Assembly: GCF_031127875.1 (NCBI RefSeq)
Contig: NZ_JARXIA010000005.1
Location: 1 to 64,000 of the forward strand
From: Pelagicoccus sp. SDUM812005
Lineage (GTDB): Bacteria; Verrucomicrobiota; Verrucomicrobiia; Opitutales; Opitutaceae
Length of the DNA stretch: 64,000 bases
Direction: 5' to 3'
Both the position numbers and the translations under genes were made by a program. Shown here piece by piece: positions 26,658-35,707 of this stretch (position 1 is the stretch's first letter; every line of letters begins with the position of its first letter). The notes below the pieces were generated by a model. That model saw nothing but the letters and a program-made list of their open reading frames with translations. It was not told the origin of the DNA and did not search any database.

Positions 26658-28324
26658 CGAAGGATTCGACAGGCCCGTCCGTTGCGGTCTTCGGTGGCGG
26701 AATCGCGGGACTGACCTGCGCCCACGAGTTGGCGAAACGAGGCTACGCCGTTTCGGTCTACGAAGCCAACTCCGAGTCCGGGGGCTTCTTTCGCAGCTCG
26801 CGGGACGAAAAGGGAATGCCGACGGAATACTCGTGGCACGGGCTCGGGCCGTGGTACCACAACGCGTTCGACCTGCTGCGCGATATCCCATGGGACCAAG
26901 ATCGAAGCGTCTACGACCACGCCCTCTCCCGACCCATCGATTTCGGCATCTTTCCGGAGAAAAGCCACAGCCGCTTCTACTCCGGGTTGCTCAGCATTCC
27001 CCATATGGTCGGATTTAGTAAACGTGACGCCATCCGCTGGCTGTGGCTAATGCTGAAAACCTGGACGGCAAACGAAAGGACCGAGCAGCGCTATTCTCGA
27101 TTGAACGCCGCGGAACAATGGAAACCCAAGCTTTCCAGAACCGCCCACCTTTGGTGGCGGTCCTGCTTTGGCCCTTGGATCGGCTCCGACTGGAAGAACG
27201 CTTCGCTCCATCACGCCGGACAATTTTTCCGTAAGCAACTCGTTACGCAGCCCACTTACCAGCACCCAGCCGACGAGGACGGCCAAGCTTGGTCGCACGG
27301 ACAGCGAGATGGCTGGCTCCTGTTCCGCGGTCCTAGCAGCGAGTATTGGTTCGCCCCTTGGGAGCGCCACCTCGAAAGCCTCGGCGTTCGCCTCTTCCTC
27401 GACGCACGGCTGGAAGAACTGTCCTTAACCGACGGCAAAATCGAACGAGCGACGCTCGCGTCCGGCGAAGGAATCGAAGCTGACTACTTCGTTTTGGCGA
27501 TCAATCCCTTCGCCGCTGCCGATGTGATCCAGCGCTCCCCTGAATTGGCAAAGCTGGAACAGCTGAGGCTCTTCAAGCCCTTGACCGCGGACGGACCCCA
27601 CGTCCAGGTATCCTTTCGCCTCGCGTTCGCCGAGCCTGTGCGACTCCCTAGAGAACGGATGGCGGCGGTAGTGGCCGATTCCGAATTCAACCTCACCGTC
27701 TTCGCTCAGGAACAGGCGTGGCATAAAGACGTGTCCTTGGGAAAGGGAGTCCAGTCCCTGTGGACAGGCACAAGCTGCGTGTCGTCCCAACCTGGGCGGC
27801 TGTTCGGTTTATCCGTAGAACGCTGTTCACGGAAAGAATTCGAGGAGGAAGTCAAATCCCAGCTTTTCAGCTGCGAATCGCTCAACCAGCTGGTACGGGA
27901 GGCCAACCACGGGCGCGACCTGAAGGACTTCGAACTGCTCGAGTTCGAAGTGTGGCACGAATGGGACTTTTCCGGCGAAACGATTCGCAGCCCCCAGCCC
28001 AAATGGGTGACCACCACGAACACCCAACCCTACTTGCCCGAGCAACGGACACCCCTACCCAACCTGTTTCTTGCCGGCGCGCACACGCGGACGGAAGCCG
28101 ACGTGTGGAGCATTGAAGGAGCCGTTGAAAGCGGTCGGCGGGCAGCAAGGGGCATCGATCCCATGGTCCCGTTGAAGCGACAATATAGACCGATTTGGAT
28201 GAAAGCTCTCGGTAAGGTAGACGATCTATGCTTTCGCTGTAGACTACCGCACCTTTTAGATTGCGGCCGCGTAGTACTCGCTGCCAGCGCCGCGGGCGCC
28301 GCGCTTTGGTTCGCCCTGCGCTAA
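26654..28324 (+). CDS. FAD-dependent amine oxidase / phytoene desaturase-like oxidoreductase
   Basis: About 556 residues. It starts with an ADP-binding beta-alpha-beta fold (VAVFGGGIAGLTCAHELAKR, then YEANSESGG), the hallmark of the flavin amine-oxidase/carotenoid-desaturase superfamily. The C-terminal FAD motif LFLAGAHTRTEADVWSIEGA is also intact. A final hydrophobic segment (about 530-555) suggests a membrane tail. The substrate is unknown; relatives act on carotenoids, hydroxysqualene or polyamines. Possible starts are ATG 26597, 26642 or 26654; I prefer 26654 because it overlaps the channel stop as ATGA. No carotenoid genes are nearby. Confidence 0.75.
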   Translation: MTKDSTGPSVAVFGGGIAGLTCAHELAKRGYAVSVYEANSESGGFFRSSRDEKGMPTEYSWHGLGPWYHNAFDLLRDIPWDQDRSVYDHALSRPIDFGIFPEKSHSRFYSGLLSIPHMVGFSKRDAIRWLWLMLKTWTANERTEQRYSRLNAAEQWKPKLSRTAHLWWRSCFGPWIGSDWKNASLHHAGQFFRKQLVTQPTYQHPADEDGQAWSHGQRDGWLLFRGPSSEYWFAPWERHLESLGVRLFLDARLEELSLTDGKIERATLASGEGIEADYFVLAINPFAAADVIQRSPELAKLEQLRLFKPLTADGPHVQVSFRLAFAEPVRLPRERMAAVVADSEFNLTVFAQEQAWHKDVSLGKGVQSLWTGTSCVSSQPGRLFGLSVERCSRKEFEEEVKSQLFSCESLNQLVREANHGRDLKDFELLEFEVWHEWDFSGETIRSPQPKWVTTTNTQPYLPEQRTPLPNLFLAGAHTRTEADVWSIEGAVESGRRAARGIDPMVPLKRQYRPIWMKALGKVDDLCFRCRLPHLLDCGRVVLAASAAGAALWFALR

Positions 28325-28425
28325 GCCGTTCCTGATTTTGGCGAGGCACCAAGGTGCGATCGATGGTGACGCTTTCGCTAACGCTCGCCCACGAACTGGC
28401 TTACCCCTGTCGAGCGATTCCTTCC

Positions 28426-28971
28426 CTATTCGGACGTACCCTCAAATTTTGGCACAGGACGGGCTTCCGCTTCCGCTGCGCTGGCAGCAATACCATTCTC
28501 TGCGATGTCCGCGATCAGCCATTCCATCTCTTTGATTTCGCGGCGCTGCGCCTTTATAATCTCGTCTGCCAGCTCCCTAACGCGCGGATCTTCGATTCCC
28601 GCCCGCTCGCTCGTAAGTATGGCTATCGAATGGTGGGGGATCATGCCTTCCATGTAGTCGGAATCGTCAACGGTCGCTTGGCTGCGCACGAGCCATAGGC
28701 TAATCAAAAACAAAGCCACTCCCCCTAAATAGATAGCGATATTAGCTTTCTTGTTTCGGTACATACCAAGCATGAAACTCAACATCACTACGATCATTCC
28801 CGCTCCCATAATGAGGGCCATGAATAGCCTCGTTTCACTAAACCACGCATGGTCGAGCAATTGATAGGAATGCAGGTACATTAAGAAAAACATCACCACG
28901 ATCGAGGTTGCGATCATAGCGAAAAACTTTCCGTAATTTCCGTGGGAATCATGGTCGTTACTATGCTTCAT
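28426..28971 (-). CDS. Membrane-anchored DUF305 protein
   Basis: 181 residues. A His-containing N-terminus precedes three predicted membrane spans (about 15-36, 47-69, 75-95), then a soluble DUF305 domain with the conserved MIPHHSIAI helix (about 109-118) and REIKEMEWLI. DUF305 four-helix proteins are often found with copper genes and may bind metal through the HH pair; their function is not established. It lies 153 nt downstream of copA on the same strand and is probably part of the copper response. Confidence 0.82.
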   Translation of the reverse strand: MKHSNDHDSHGNYGKFFAMIATSIVVMFFLMYLHSYQLLDHAWFSETRLFMALIMGAGMIVVMLSFMLGMYRNKKANIAIYLGGVALFLISLWLVRSQATVDDSDYMEGMIPHHSIAILTSERAGIEDPRVRELADEIIKAQRREIKEMEWLIADIAENGIAASAAEAEARPVPKFEGTSE

Positions 28972-29124
28972 AGCGCCTGTCCGTGCAGGCTACGCGCCAG
29001 CGCTTCTATAGCGCTACGCGCATAGCTAACAACATATCGTTTTGCACGTAATCCGCCTATAGCAGGTTGCGCAAGGCACCGCATCAATGAACGAAGGGCC
29101 GGTTGGAGCCTGATCGTACCGATA

Positions 29125-31548
29125 TTAATCCACCTTGAAGGCTCGTAAACGCAACGCGTTGGAAACGACCGATACAGAGCTCAAAGCCATTGCAGCCCCC
29201 GCGATCATGGGACTAAGCAAAACCCCAAATATTGGATACAAAATACCGGCCGCGACTGGCACCCCGACCGCGTTGTAGACAAAAGCGAAGAACAGGTTCT
29301 GGCGGATGTTTCGCATGACGGCGCGGCTGAGCCGCAACCCACCTACGATCCCACGCAGATCGCCTTTGACCAAGGTCAACCCCGCGCTTTCGATCGCAAC
29401 ATCCGTTCCGGTACCCATGGCGATCCCTACATCGGCAGCAGCAAGAGCCGGCGCGTCGTTGATACCGTCCCCAGCCATGGCCACGCGATGTCCCTTCGAT
29501 TGCAGTTCCTTTACGATGCGCTGCTTGTCCTCAGGCGACACTTCAGCGTGAACGGTGTCAATGCCCAGCTCCGCGGCGACCGCCTTGGCCGTCCTTACAT
29601 TGTCACCGGTACACATGACGACCGAGATCCCCAACTTCCGGAGCGATTCAATGGCTTCCTTCGACGACTTCTTAATCGGATCCGCAATGGCAAGCAAGCC
29701 GAGCAAACGATCGTCTCTAGCGACCCAAACCACCGTGTTGGCCCTCGACTCCAAGTCTTGCGCCTGGCTCCCCAGCGAACGGGGAATTCCAATGCCTTCG
29801 GCTTCGATAAACGCCCTCTTGCCCACTCGAACCAGTCCCCCCTCCACGCGAGCTTGCACACCGCCGCCCGTAACGCTTTCGAAGTCGTCGACTTTCGAAA
29901 GAGCCAGGCTCTTCGACCTAGCCTTTTCTACCACGGAGCGGGCCAGCGGGTGTTCCGACTGGGATTCCACAGCAGCAGCTAAACGCAGCAACTCGTCCTC
30001 CAAAACGTCACCCTGGGCCAACACTTTTACTACGGTAGGCTTTCCTTCAGTAAGCGTTCCAGTCTTGTCGGTGATCAAATGCGTGAGCTTCTCAGCACGC
30101 TCGATAGCTTCCGCGTTCTTAACGAGTATGCCGTTCTGGGCGCCCTTGCCCACTCCCACCATGATCGACATCGGAGTCGCCAAACCAAGAGCGCACGGGC
30201 AAGCGATTATCAGAACTGAAACCGCCACAACAATTGCATAAGCCATCGCAGGAGCCGGCCCCCAGAGCCCCCAGATCCCGAACGCGAGAAGGGCCACTAA
30301 AACAACCGTCGGGACGAAATATCCAGCCACCGAATCCGCCAGCTTTTGAATCGGCGCGCGGCTACGTTGGGCATCCGCGACCATGCCGACGATTCGCGAG
30401 AGCATGGTTTCTTCGCCGACTGCCTCGGCCTCCATCACGAAACTGCCTGTCTGGTTAACGGTCGCTCCGATCACCTTGTCGCCAACCGCTTTCTCGACCG
30501 GCACCGGCTCGCCCGTGATCATCGATTCATCGATGGTACTTTTTCCCTCCAAAATCGAACCGTCCAGCGGGATCTTCTCGCCAGGTCGCACGCGGAGGCG
30601 ATCCCCTTTTTGGATACGGTCGATTTCCACTTCCTCCTCCTCGCCGTTTTCCTTCAGACGGTGAGCGGTCTTGGCTGCGAGATCGAGCAGACTTTGAATC
30701 GCCTGCCCCGTCTGCCGCCGCGCTCTCGCCTCCAGCCATTGACCGAACAAGATCAACACCGTGATCACCGCGCCCGCCTCGAAATAGAGAGCGACTTCGC
30801 CATGCATGCGAAAAGAATCCGGAAAAAAGTCCGGAGTAAGCACAGCTGCAACGCTGTAGACGTACGCGGCCCCCACACCTAGCATGATCAAAGTAAACAT
30901 GTTGAGACTGCGATTAAGCAACGAACGCCATCCACGGGCGAAAAACATCCCACCTGCCCACAGAATAACCGGCGTGGCAAAGGCGAGCTCTAACCACCCT
31001 TGTATCCGCGGTGTCATGACACTCTCAAAAGAGAGCCCCGGAATCATACTGTCAAAAGCAAGCAAGAGAACGGGAAACGTCAGAATCGCAGCCCATAGCG
31101 TCTTGCGTTTCAGGTCGCGCATCTCGTTGTCGTCCTCCTCATCGTCGCCCGGGATCCCCATCGGCTCCAGATCCATGCCGCACTTCGGGCATTCGCCTGG
31201 ATGGTCCTGCTGCACTTCCGGGTGCATCGGGCAAGTCCAATTCGTTTTCTTTGGGGCTTTGTACGCTGGATTCCGCTCCAAGCTCATGCCGCATTTGGGA
31301 CAATCCCCTGGCTTGTCGGATTCCACGCCCGCGCACATCGGACAATAGTATTTGGCGGTCGCCGATGGCTTCACATCTTCGCCATGGGAATTCCCGTGGT
31401 GGCAACAACTGCCCTTCTCGTTGGCGCCGCGAAAAGCTCCGTGCTCAGGCTCGGATGCAGGCTTTTCGTGATCGCAGGATTCGCTTTCTTTTTCCTTAGC
31501 TTGATCGCCGGAGGACTGAGAGTGGTGGCAGTGGTGTTCGTGTTTCAT
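29125..31548 (-). CDS. copA: Copper-translocating P1B-type ATPase
   Basis: 807 residues. The N-terminus is rich in His and Cys and contains two heavy-metal-binding units (YYCPMCAG ... CPKCGMSL, about 68-90, and WTCPMHPE ... CPKCGMDL, about 104-127) instead of classical HMA domains. The pump core has TGEP (345-348), the metal-binding membrane motif CPC (450-452), the phosphorylation site DKTGT (494-498), SEHPLA and [12 protein letters not shown]. It should expel Cu(I) from the cytoplasm using ATP. It follows the AraC regulator by 77 nt on the same strand, with a palindromic promoter-like element directly before the start. Confidence 0.94.
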   Translation of the reverse strand: MKHEHHCHHSQSSGDQAKEKESESCDHEKPASEPEHGAFRGANEKGSCCHHGNSHGEDVKPSATAKYYCPMCAGVESDKPGDCPKCGMSLERNPAYKAPKKTNWTCPMHPEVQQDHPGECPKCGMDLEPMGIPGDDEEDDNEMRDLKRKTLWAAILTFPVLLLAFDSMIPGLSFESVMTPRIQGWLELAFATPVILWAGGMFFARGWRSLLNRSLNMFTLIMLGVGAAYVYSVAAVLTPDFFPDSFRMHGEVALYFEAGAVITVLILFGQWLEARARRQTGQAIQSLLDLAAKTAHRLKENGEEEEVEIDRIQKGDRLRVRPGEKIPLDGSILEGKSTIDESMITGEPVPVEKAVGDKVIGATVNQTGSFVMEAEAVGEETMLSRIVGMVADAQRSRAPIQKLADSVAGYFVPTVVLVALLAFGIWGLWGPAPAMAYAIVVAVSVLIIACPCALGLATPMSIMVGVGKGAQNGILVKNAEAIERAEKLTHLITDKTGTLTEGKPTVVKVLAQGDVLEDELLRLAAAVESQSEHPLARSVVEKARSKSLALSKVDDFESVTGGGVQARVEGGLVRVGKRAFIEAEGIGIPRSLGSQAQDLESRANTVVWVARDDRLLGLLAIADPIKKSSKEAIESLRKLGISVVMCTGDNVRTAKAVAAELGIDTVHAEVSPEDKQRIVKELQSKGHRVAMAGDGINDAPALAAADVGIAMGTGTDVAIESAGLTLVKGDLRGIVGGLRLSRAVMRNIRQNLFFAFVYNAVGVPVAAGILYPIFGVLLSPMIAGAAMALSSVSVVSNALRLRAFKVD

Positions 31549-31552
31549 CGCC

Positions 31553-31564
31553 CTATTATAATAG
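31553..31564 (-). promoter_or_regulatory. Palindromic TATAAT box next to the copA start
   Basis: CTATTATAATAG is a perfect 12-base palindrome ending five bases before the copA ATG and containing a consensus TATAAT in the minus direction. Used as a -10, it would place the transcript start at or next to the ATG, giving a nearly leaderless message. No -35 consensus is seen at 16-18 nt, so an activator would be needed. It may instead be an operator. Confidence 0.4.
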
Positions 31565-31625
31565 ATCCTGGCCTCGATTTTCTTACATTGTGATGGCGTA
31601 TTCTTACGAAATTCCGCCGCGAATC

Positions 31626-32201
31626 CTAAATGGTGTCGATGGACCGTCGGGCGACAGGCTTCGTACTCTTGAACTCACGAGGAGACATACCTGTCTCCCT
31701 CTTGAACTGCGCCGAAAAATGGGCCGCGCTGCTGAAGTCCAGCATTTCCGCTATCTCTGTAACATTTTGCTCATCGTAAGAGAGCAGCTCCTTGGCCCGC
31801 TCTACCCGCTGAAGCATAAAATAGCGCTCGATCGTCATCGCTTCCACAGACGAGAAAACCTTGCTCAAATAACTGTAGTCTTGCCTTAGGGAGTTCGCCA
31901 GAAAGACGGATAACTTTTCGGGAGTGGACATATCCGAGTAATGAATACGTTCCAAGATCAGCGACTTGATCTTGTTGATCAGACGCCTCTCCTTGGAAAC
32001 TAAAATCTCGAACCCATTCGCTTCCAATTTCTCGGCGAGCAAGCTCAGCTCGTCCTGCGTCAGTCGCTGTCCCAACCAGGCTTCGCCCAAGGTCACGGAC
32101 TCTACTTTGAATCCAAGCTGCAAAACGATCGACTCCACCGTCGCGATGCAACGCGGACAAACCATGTGCTTTATCGCGACGCGCTCACTTTCCTCGTTCA
32201 T
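31626..32201 (-). CDS. AraC-family regulator with N-terminal CxxC (HMA-like) half
   Basis: 191 residues. Residues about 8-70 resemble a heavy-metal-associated domain: a KHMVCPRC motif at the position of the metal loop, then [14 protein letters not shown] and ANGFEILV. The C-terminal part (about 95-185) is an AraC-type double helix-turn-helix ([28 protein letters not shown], cited here as the second HTH). Similar short regulators are commonly encoded beside copper ATPases in Bacteroidetes, from memory of that family. It probably senses Cu(I)/Ag(I) through the Cys pair and activates copA. It is 13 nt downstream of the ECF sigma gene. Confidence 0.82.
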   Translation of the reverse strand: MNEESERVAIKHMVCPRCIATVESIVLQLGFKVESVTLGEAWLGQRLTQDELSLLAEKLEANGFEILVSKERRLINKIKSLILERIHYSDMSTPEKLSVFLANSLRQDYSYLSKVFSSVEAMTIERYFMLQRVERAKELLSYDEQNVTEIAEMLDFSSAAHFSAQFKRETGMSPREFKSTKPVARRSIDTI

Positions 32202-32214
32202 TGAAAACTATTCC

Positions 32215-32817
32215 TCAAAATGCGGAAGCAAGGTCCGCGAGTCCGGCTCTCAAGGCTTTACGGGCTCGATAGATCCTCATTTCCACAGTCTTACGATTCG
32301 TATTCAAAACCTCAGCGCAATCATCGTAGCTATGCTCTTCGAGAACGCAAAAAATGAATGGAAACTTTAACTTGTGCGGAAGCGAAGCGATGGCTGCATC
32401 GATAGCCGAGAGAGCTTCCTTGGAAACGGCAGCCTGCTCCGGAGTTCGCTCGGGAGACTCCACCGCTTCGATCAGCTCTTGGTTCTCCGCTCCCGGTATC
32501 CGTGCGCTAAGCGAAATGTCGTTGCCACGCTTCTTCGACCGCCGAAGGAAATCGCGACAGAGGTTACCCGCGATCGAAAAGATCCAAGTCGCAACCTTCG
32601 CTCGCGGCCGAAACCGCCCCGCATGCTGGAAAACGCGCACGAAGGTCTCTTCGGTCAGTTCCAGGGCATCCGCCTCGTTCGAAACGAAGCGATAACAGAA
32701 ACGAAAGACCGGTTCGCGATGTCGCTCCATCAACGCAACAAGCCCTTGCTCGTCGCCCGACTGGACACGTTCGATCTCCAACAAGTCCGCATCCACCGCT
32801 CCATGCCCATCGCTCAT
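32215..32817 (-). CDS. ECF sigma factor (CnrH-like)
   Basis: 200 residues. Sigma-70 region 2 (about 30-100, with FRFCYRFV and the FVRVFQHAGRF helix) and region 4 (about 140-195, with EEHSYDDCAEVL and TVEMRIYRARKALR) are present and region 3 is absent, which defines an ECF factor. The start overlaps the stop of the CnrX-like sensor gene as ATGA. The upstream pair looks like a sensor and an anti-sigma factor, so it is probably held inactive at the membrane until metal is sensed. Likely targets are the efflux genes of this island. Confidence 0.87.
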   Translation of the reverse strand: MSDGHGAVDADLLEIERVQSGDEQGLVALMERHREPVFRFCYRFVSNEADALELTEETFVRVFQHAGRFRPRAKVATWIFSIAGNLCRDFLRRSKKRGNDISLSARIPGAENQELIEAVESPERTPEQAAVSKEALSAIDAAIASLPHKLKFPFIFCVLEEHSYDDCAEVLNTNRKTVEMRIYRARKALRAGLADLASAF

Positions 32818-33284
32818 TCCGGCTCGCTCAGGGCCTCGACCGCCAGCTTCCTCAGCTTCTCCTTCTTCTCAGGCGGTAAGACGCTCATCATATCATAGTA
32901 ATGGCGGATCGACAGTTCCTGCAGCGCCGCGTGCACGCCATGCAGCTCGTGGATCGCAGCGTTCACCTCGGGAGAGAACCTGTCCTGCGACACGAGCAGC
33001 TCGCGCAGCTTGGCGATCTGCCCGTTAAAATCCGCCAACAACTTCGCGCGATCGCGACGATAATCGGGCTCGAACCCATCCACCAAAGCGATCTCTTCCG
33101 GATTCAACGCCAGCTCTTGGTGCAACCAATGGTGGCCATGTTCCTCGTCATGTTCCCAAGAGTTGCCGCCCTTGACCATGAGGCCGGTCACGACATACGA
33201 AACGCCCACGCAAACAGCGACCAGCACTACTGCCCAAACCGCTAAGGTTCCCAACCGTTTCGTCCTAATTCGATCCGCTTCCAT
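32814..33284 (-). CDS. CnrX-like periplasmic metal sensor
   Basis: 156 residues. One N-terminal membrane span (about 13-35) precedes a periplasmic four-helix hooked-hairpin domain of the heavy-metal-resistance (CnrX/ZraP) type. Candidate ligands are His51, His55, Glu72, His128 and Met132. From memory, the CnrX nickel ligands are His42, His46, Glu63, His119 and Met123, so every spacing is the same with an offset of nine. It should bind a transition metal and release the sigma factor through the preceding membrane protein. It is coupled to the sigma gene by ATGA. The metal could be Ni, Co or Cu. Confidence 0.82.
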   Translation of the reverse strand: MEADRIRTKRLGTLAVWAVVLVAVCVGVSYVVTGLMVKGGNSWEHDEEHGHHWLHQELALNPEEIALVDGFEPDYRRDRAKLLADFNGQIAKLRELLVSQDRFSPEVNAAIHELHGVHAALQELSIRHYYDMMSVLPPEKKEKLRKLAVEALSEPE

Positions 33285-33288
33285 ACAC

Positions 33289-33624
33289 TTATTTATCCAA
33301 ATGGAGAATGTGCGCCTCTTCGAAAACGTCGAAACCTAGGGCATCCGTCGCCAAGCCTTTTCGATCCGAGCTGCTCGCAAGCGCAGATGTCGCCAAAACG
33401 CTCGCCGTAGAACTGATAACCAAAACCGCGATCATGGTCGCAGCGGCGAAGCGCGTCTGCTCGAAAAGTCCCAGCAACCAGTCCAGTCCGAAAGCCTCTC
33501 CGCCTTCGGAGCGGACCCCGCCTCGCAAGCGCCTTAGAACGTTCCGCTCCAAATCAGGAGGACATCCAGGCAATTCACGTTCCTTGGCCAAACCGACCAA
33601 TCTATCAAAATCCCTATCCTTCAT
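33289..33624 (-). CDS. Single-span membrane protein, probable anti-sigma factor (CnrY-like)
   Basis: 111 residues. A charged cytoplasmic N-terminus (about 1-55) is followed by one membrane span (about 57-80) and a short periplasmic tail rich in Ser and Asp. There is no clear family signature, but size, topology and position, first in an operand order of small membrane protein, CnrX-like sensor and ECF sigma, match CnrY of cnrYXH. I infer that it binds the sigma factor at its cytoplasmic side. Four nt separate it from the sensor gene. A TGGATAC word lies 13 nt upstream of the start. Confidence 0.6.
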   Translation of the reverse strand: MKDRDFDRLVGLAKERELPGCPPDLERNVLRRLRGGVRSEGGEAFGLDWLLGLFEQTRFAAATMIAVLVISSTASVLATSALASSSDRKGLATDALGFDVFEEAHILHLDK

Positions 33625-33881
33625 AGCACTCTAAACGTATCCAGAAACGAAAACCCTCAAACAAAACAGAAAAAGCGCCCGCTGCAACCGAGGGGAGCCC
33701 CTTCATAGCCTCTGATGAAACGACAGAGAGGCTTCTAGACAACCCTCCCCGAAGCAAACAACTTGTACCCCTAATCGAACCAGAATACGCCGCGCTACCC
33801 TTTACAAGCGATGGAAACGAGGGCAGCCTATCTCTAGGCTATTGCGAAAGGCAGAGCCCGCTCTGATTTCCAGCATCCCAG

Positions 33882-35672
33882 ATGGAAGCAACCGAAAAGC
33901 ATACCCCCCCTCGCTATTCCAGCTTGGAAACACCCCTCGTCAGCGGCTCCTTGTTTTCCACCATGCACTGGCTGCATTGGCTTATCATTCTGCTGTCCCT
34001 CGTCCTTACCCTCACCGCCTGGAAAATCACCTCCAACCAGATCGCCGAAAAAGCCGCCAGCAGCTACCAGCGCGAAACCACGAAGATCATCGACCTCGTC
34101 CTCGAGCGCATGCAGCGCTACGAAGACGCCCTCTGGGCCAGCGCCGCCTACATCAATTCGATCGGAGGCGACATCTCCTTCGAGGAATGGAAAGTCTACG
34201 CCGAAGCGATCGGAATCGAAAAAAAGTACCCCGGCATCAACGGCATCGGCATCATCCACTACCTCGCCTCCGAAGACTTGCAGAGCTACCTAGCCGAACA
34301 ACGGAAAACCCGTTCCAAGTATGCGGTGCACCCTCCGCACGATAAGACAGAGTACTGGCCCATCAGCTATATCATCCCCCTCGCCGGAAACGAAAAAGCG
34401 GTCGGGCTCGACATGGCCCACGAAAGCAACCGCCACAGCGCCGCCCGACTGGCCCGCGACAGCGGTTCCGCCCAAATAACCGGCCCCATCGAGCTGGTCC
34501 AAGACGAGCAGCACACCCCTGGCTTCCTCTTCTTCGCCCCCTTCTACGGCAGCCACCAAATCCCCCAGGACACGCAGGAGCGACGCGAACGCTTCGTCGG
34601 CCTCGTCTACGCGCCTTTCGTCGTGCGAAATCTAGTCGACGGCGTGCTTTCCCGCGACTTCAGGAACGTCACCTTCTCCATCCACGATGCGGAAGAGGAG
34701 ATCTTCAACGAAAATGCCATCGGCGAAAGCGAGTACGACCCCAACCCGCTCTTCCAGTCCAGCGCCAGCATCGAGCTGTACGGCAGGACCTGGACCTTCC
34801 AATTCCGCAGCAGCAAGGAATTCAAGAGCGACACCTCCAGCGGCCAACCCACTACCATCCTCATCGGAGGCATCACCGTAGACGTCCTGCTCCTCGTCCT
34901 CTTCCTGCTGATTTCGAGAAACAGCCGCCGCAACGCCCTGCAGGCCCGCAAGCTCCTCCAGGCCCAGCAAAAGATAGAACAGGCCAACGAGGAGCTCACC
35001 CATTTCAACTACCGCACCTCCCACGACCTCGTCGCTCCGCTCAAAACCATCCGCGGCTACGTCGACCTCGCCCAATACGAGCTGAAGGACCAAAACACCG
35101 CCGGCATCTCCGACTGCCTCTCCCGCATCGAAAAGCAGGCCCAGCGCCTCGAAAAGCTGGTAGAAGACCTGCTCGACCTCTGTCGCATCGACAACCAAAA
35201 CGTCGCTGCCGATATCGTCGATCCTAACGAAATCTTCGACTTCGTCAGCTCCACCCTGCAAAGCCTCTGGCAGGAAAAGGACGTCACCGTCTCCCTCGAA
35301 AACAAGCTAGGCTCCCCCTTCCGCTCCCAGCCCGTACGCATCCGGCAAATCCTAGAGAACCTCGTCTCCAACGGCATCAAGTATTCCGACCCCGAAAAGC
35401 TCACGCGCTGGGTAAAAGTCACCTTCGTCCGCGTAAACAAGGACTGGATACGCATCGAAGTCGCGGACAACGGCATCGGCATTCCCGGCGAGGACCGAGA
35501 GAAGATATTCGAAATGTTCTTCCGGGCCGGCAACAATTCCGAGTTCGGCAGCGGCCTTGGCAACTACCTCGTGAAGAAGCACGTCGCCGCCCTGCATGGC
35601 AAGATCGACTACCGCTCGTCCGACGAAGGCACCTGCTTCACGGTCGATATCCCCGCCGGCAGTCGCGAGTAG
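33882..35672 (+). CDS. CHASE-domain sensor histidine kinase
   Basis: 596 residues. A first membrane span (about 30-52) leads to a periplasmic CHASE domain (about 80-290; KYPGINGIGIIHY and the FFAPFYG region), then a second span (about 320-345). A short coiled coil precedes HisKA with the phospho-accepting His in SHDLVAPL (about 390), then HATPase_c with N, G1 (VADNGIGIP) and G2 (GSGLGNYLVKKHV) boxes. CHASE domains bind small extracellular ligands; which one is unknown. No response regulator is adjacent, so it is an orphan kinase. Confidence 0.88.
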   Translation: MEATEKHTPPRYSSLETPLVSGSLFSTMHWLHWLIILLSLVLTLTAWKITSNQIAEKAASSYQRETTKIIDLVLERMQRYEDALWASAAYINSIGGDISFEEWKVYAEAIGIEKKYPGINGIGIIHYLASEDLQSYLAEQRKTRSKYAVHPPHDKTEYWPISYIIPLAGNEKAVGLDMAHESNRHSAARLARDSGSAQITGPIELVQDEQHTPGFLFFAPFYGSHQIPQDTQERRERFVGLVYAPFVVRNLVDGVLSRDFRNVTFSIHDAEEEIFNENAIGESEYDPNPLFQSSASIELYGRTWTFQFRSSKEFKSDTSSGQPTTILIGGITVDVLLLVLFLLISRNSRRNALQARKLLQAQQKIEQANEELTHFNYRTSHDLVAPLKTIRGYVDLAQYELKDQNTAGISDCLSRIEKQAQRLEKLVEDLLDLCRIDNQNVAADIVDPNEIFDFVSSTLQSLWQEKDVTVSLENKLGSPFRSQPVRIRQILENLVSNGIKYSDPEKLTRWVKVTFVRVNKDWIRIEVADNGIGIPGEDREKIFEMFFRAGNNSEFGSGLGNYLVKKHVAALHGKIDYRSSDEGTCFTVDIPAGSRE

Positions 35673-35707
35673 TCGGGCCGCCTAGCAAGCGACCCTCGCA
35701 GTCTCCC

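Noticed and set aside
26654-28324. Carotenoid biosynthesis cluster
   Set aside because: Only one desaturase-like flavoprotein is present, with no phytoene synthase or cyclase nearby.
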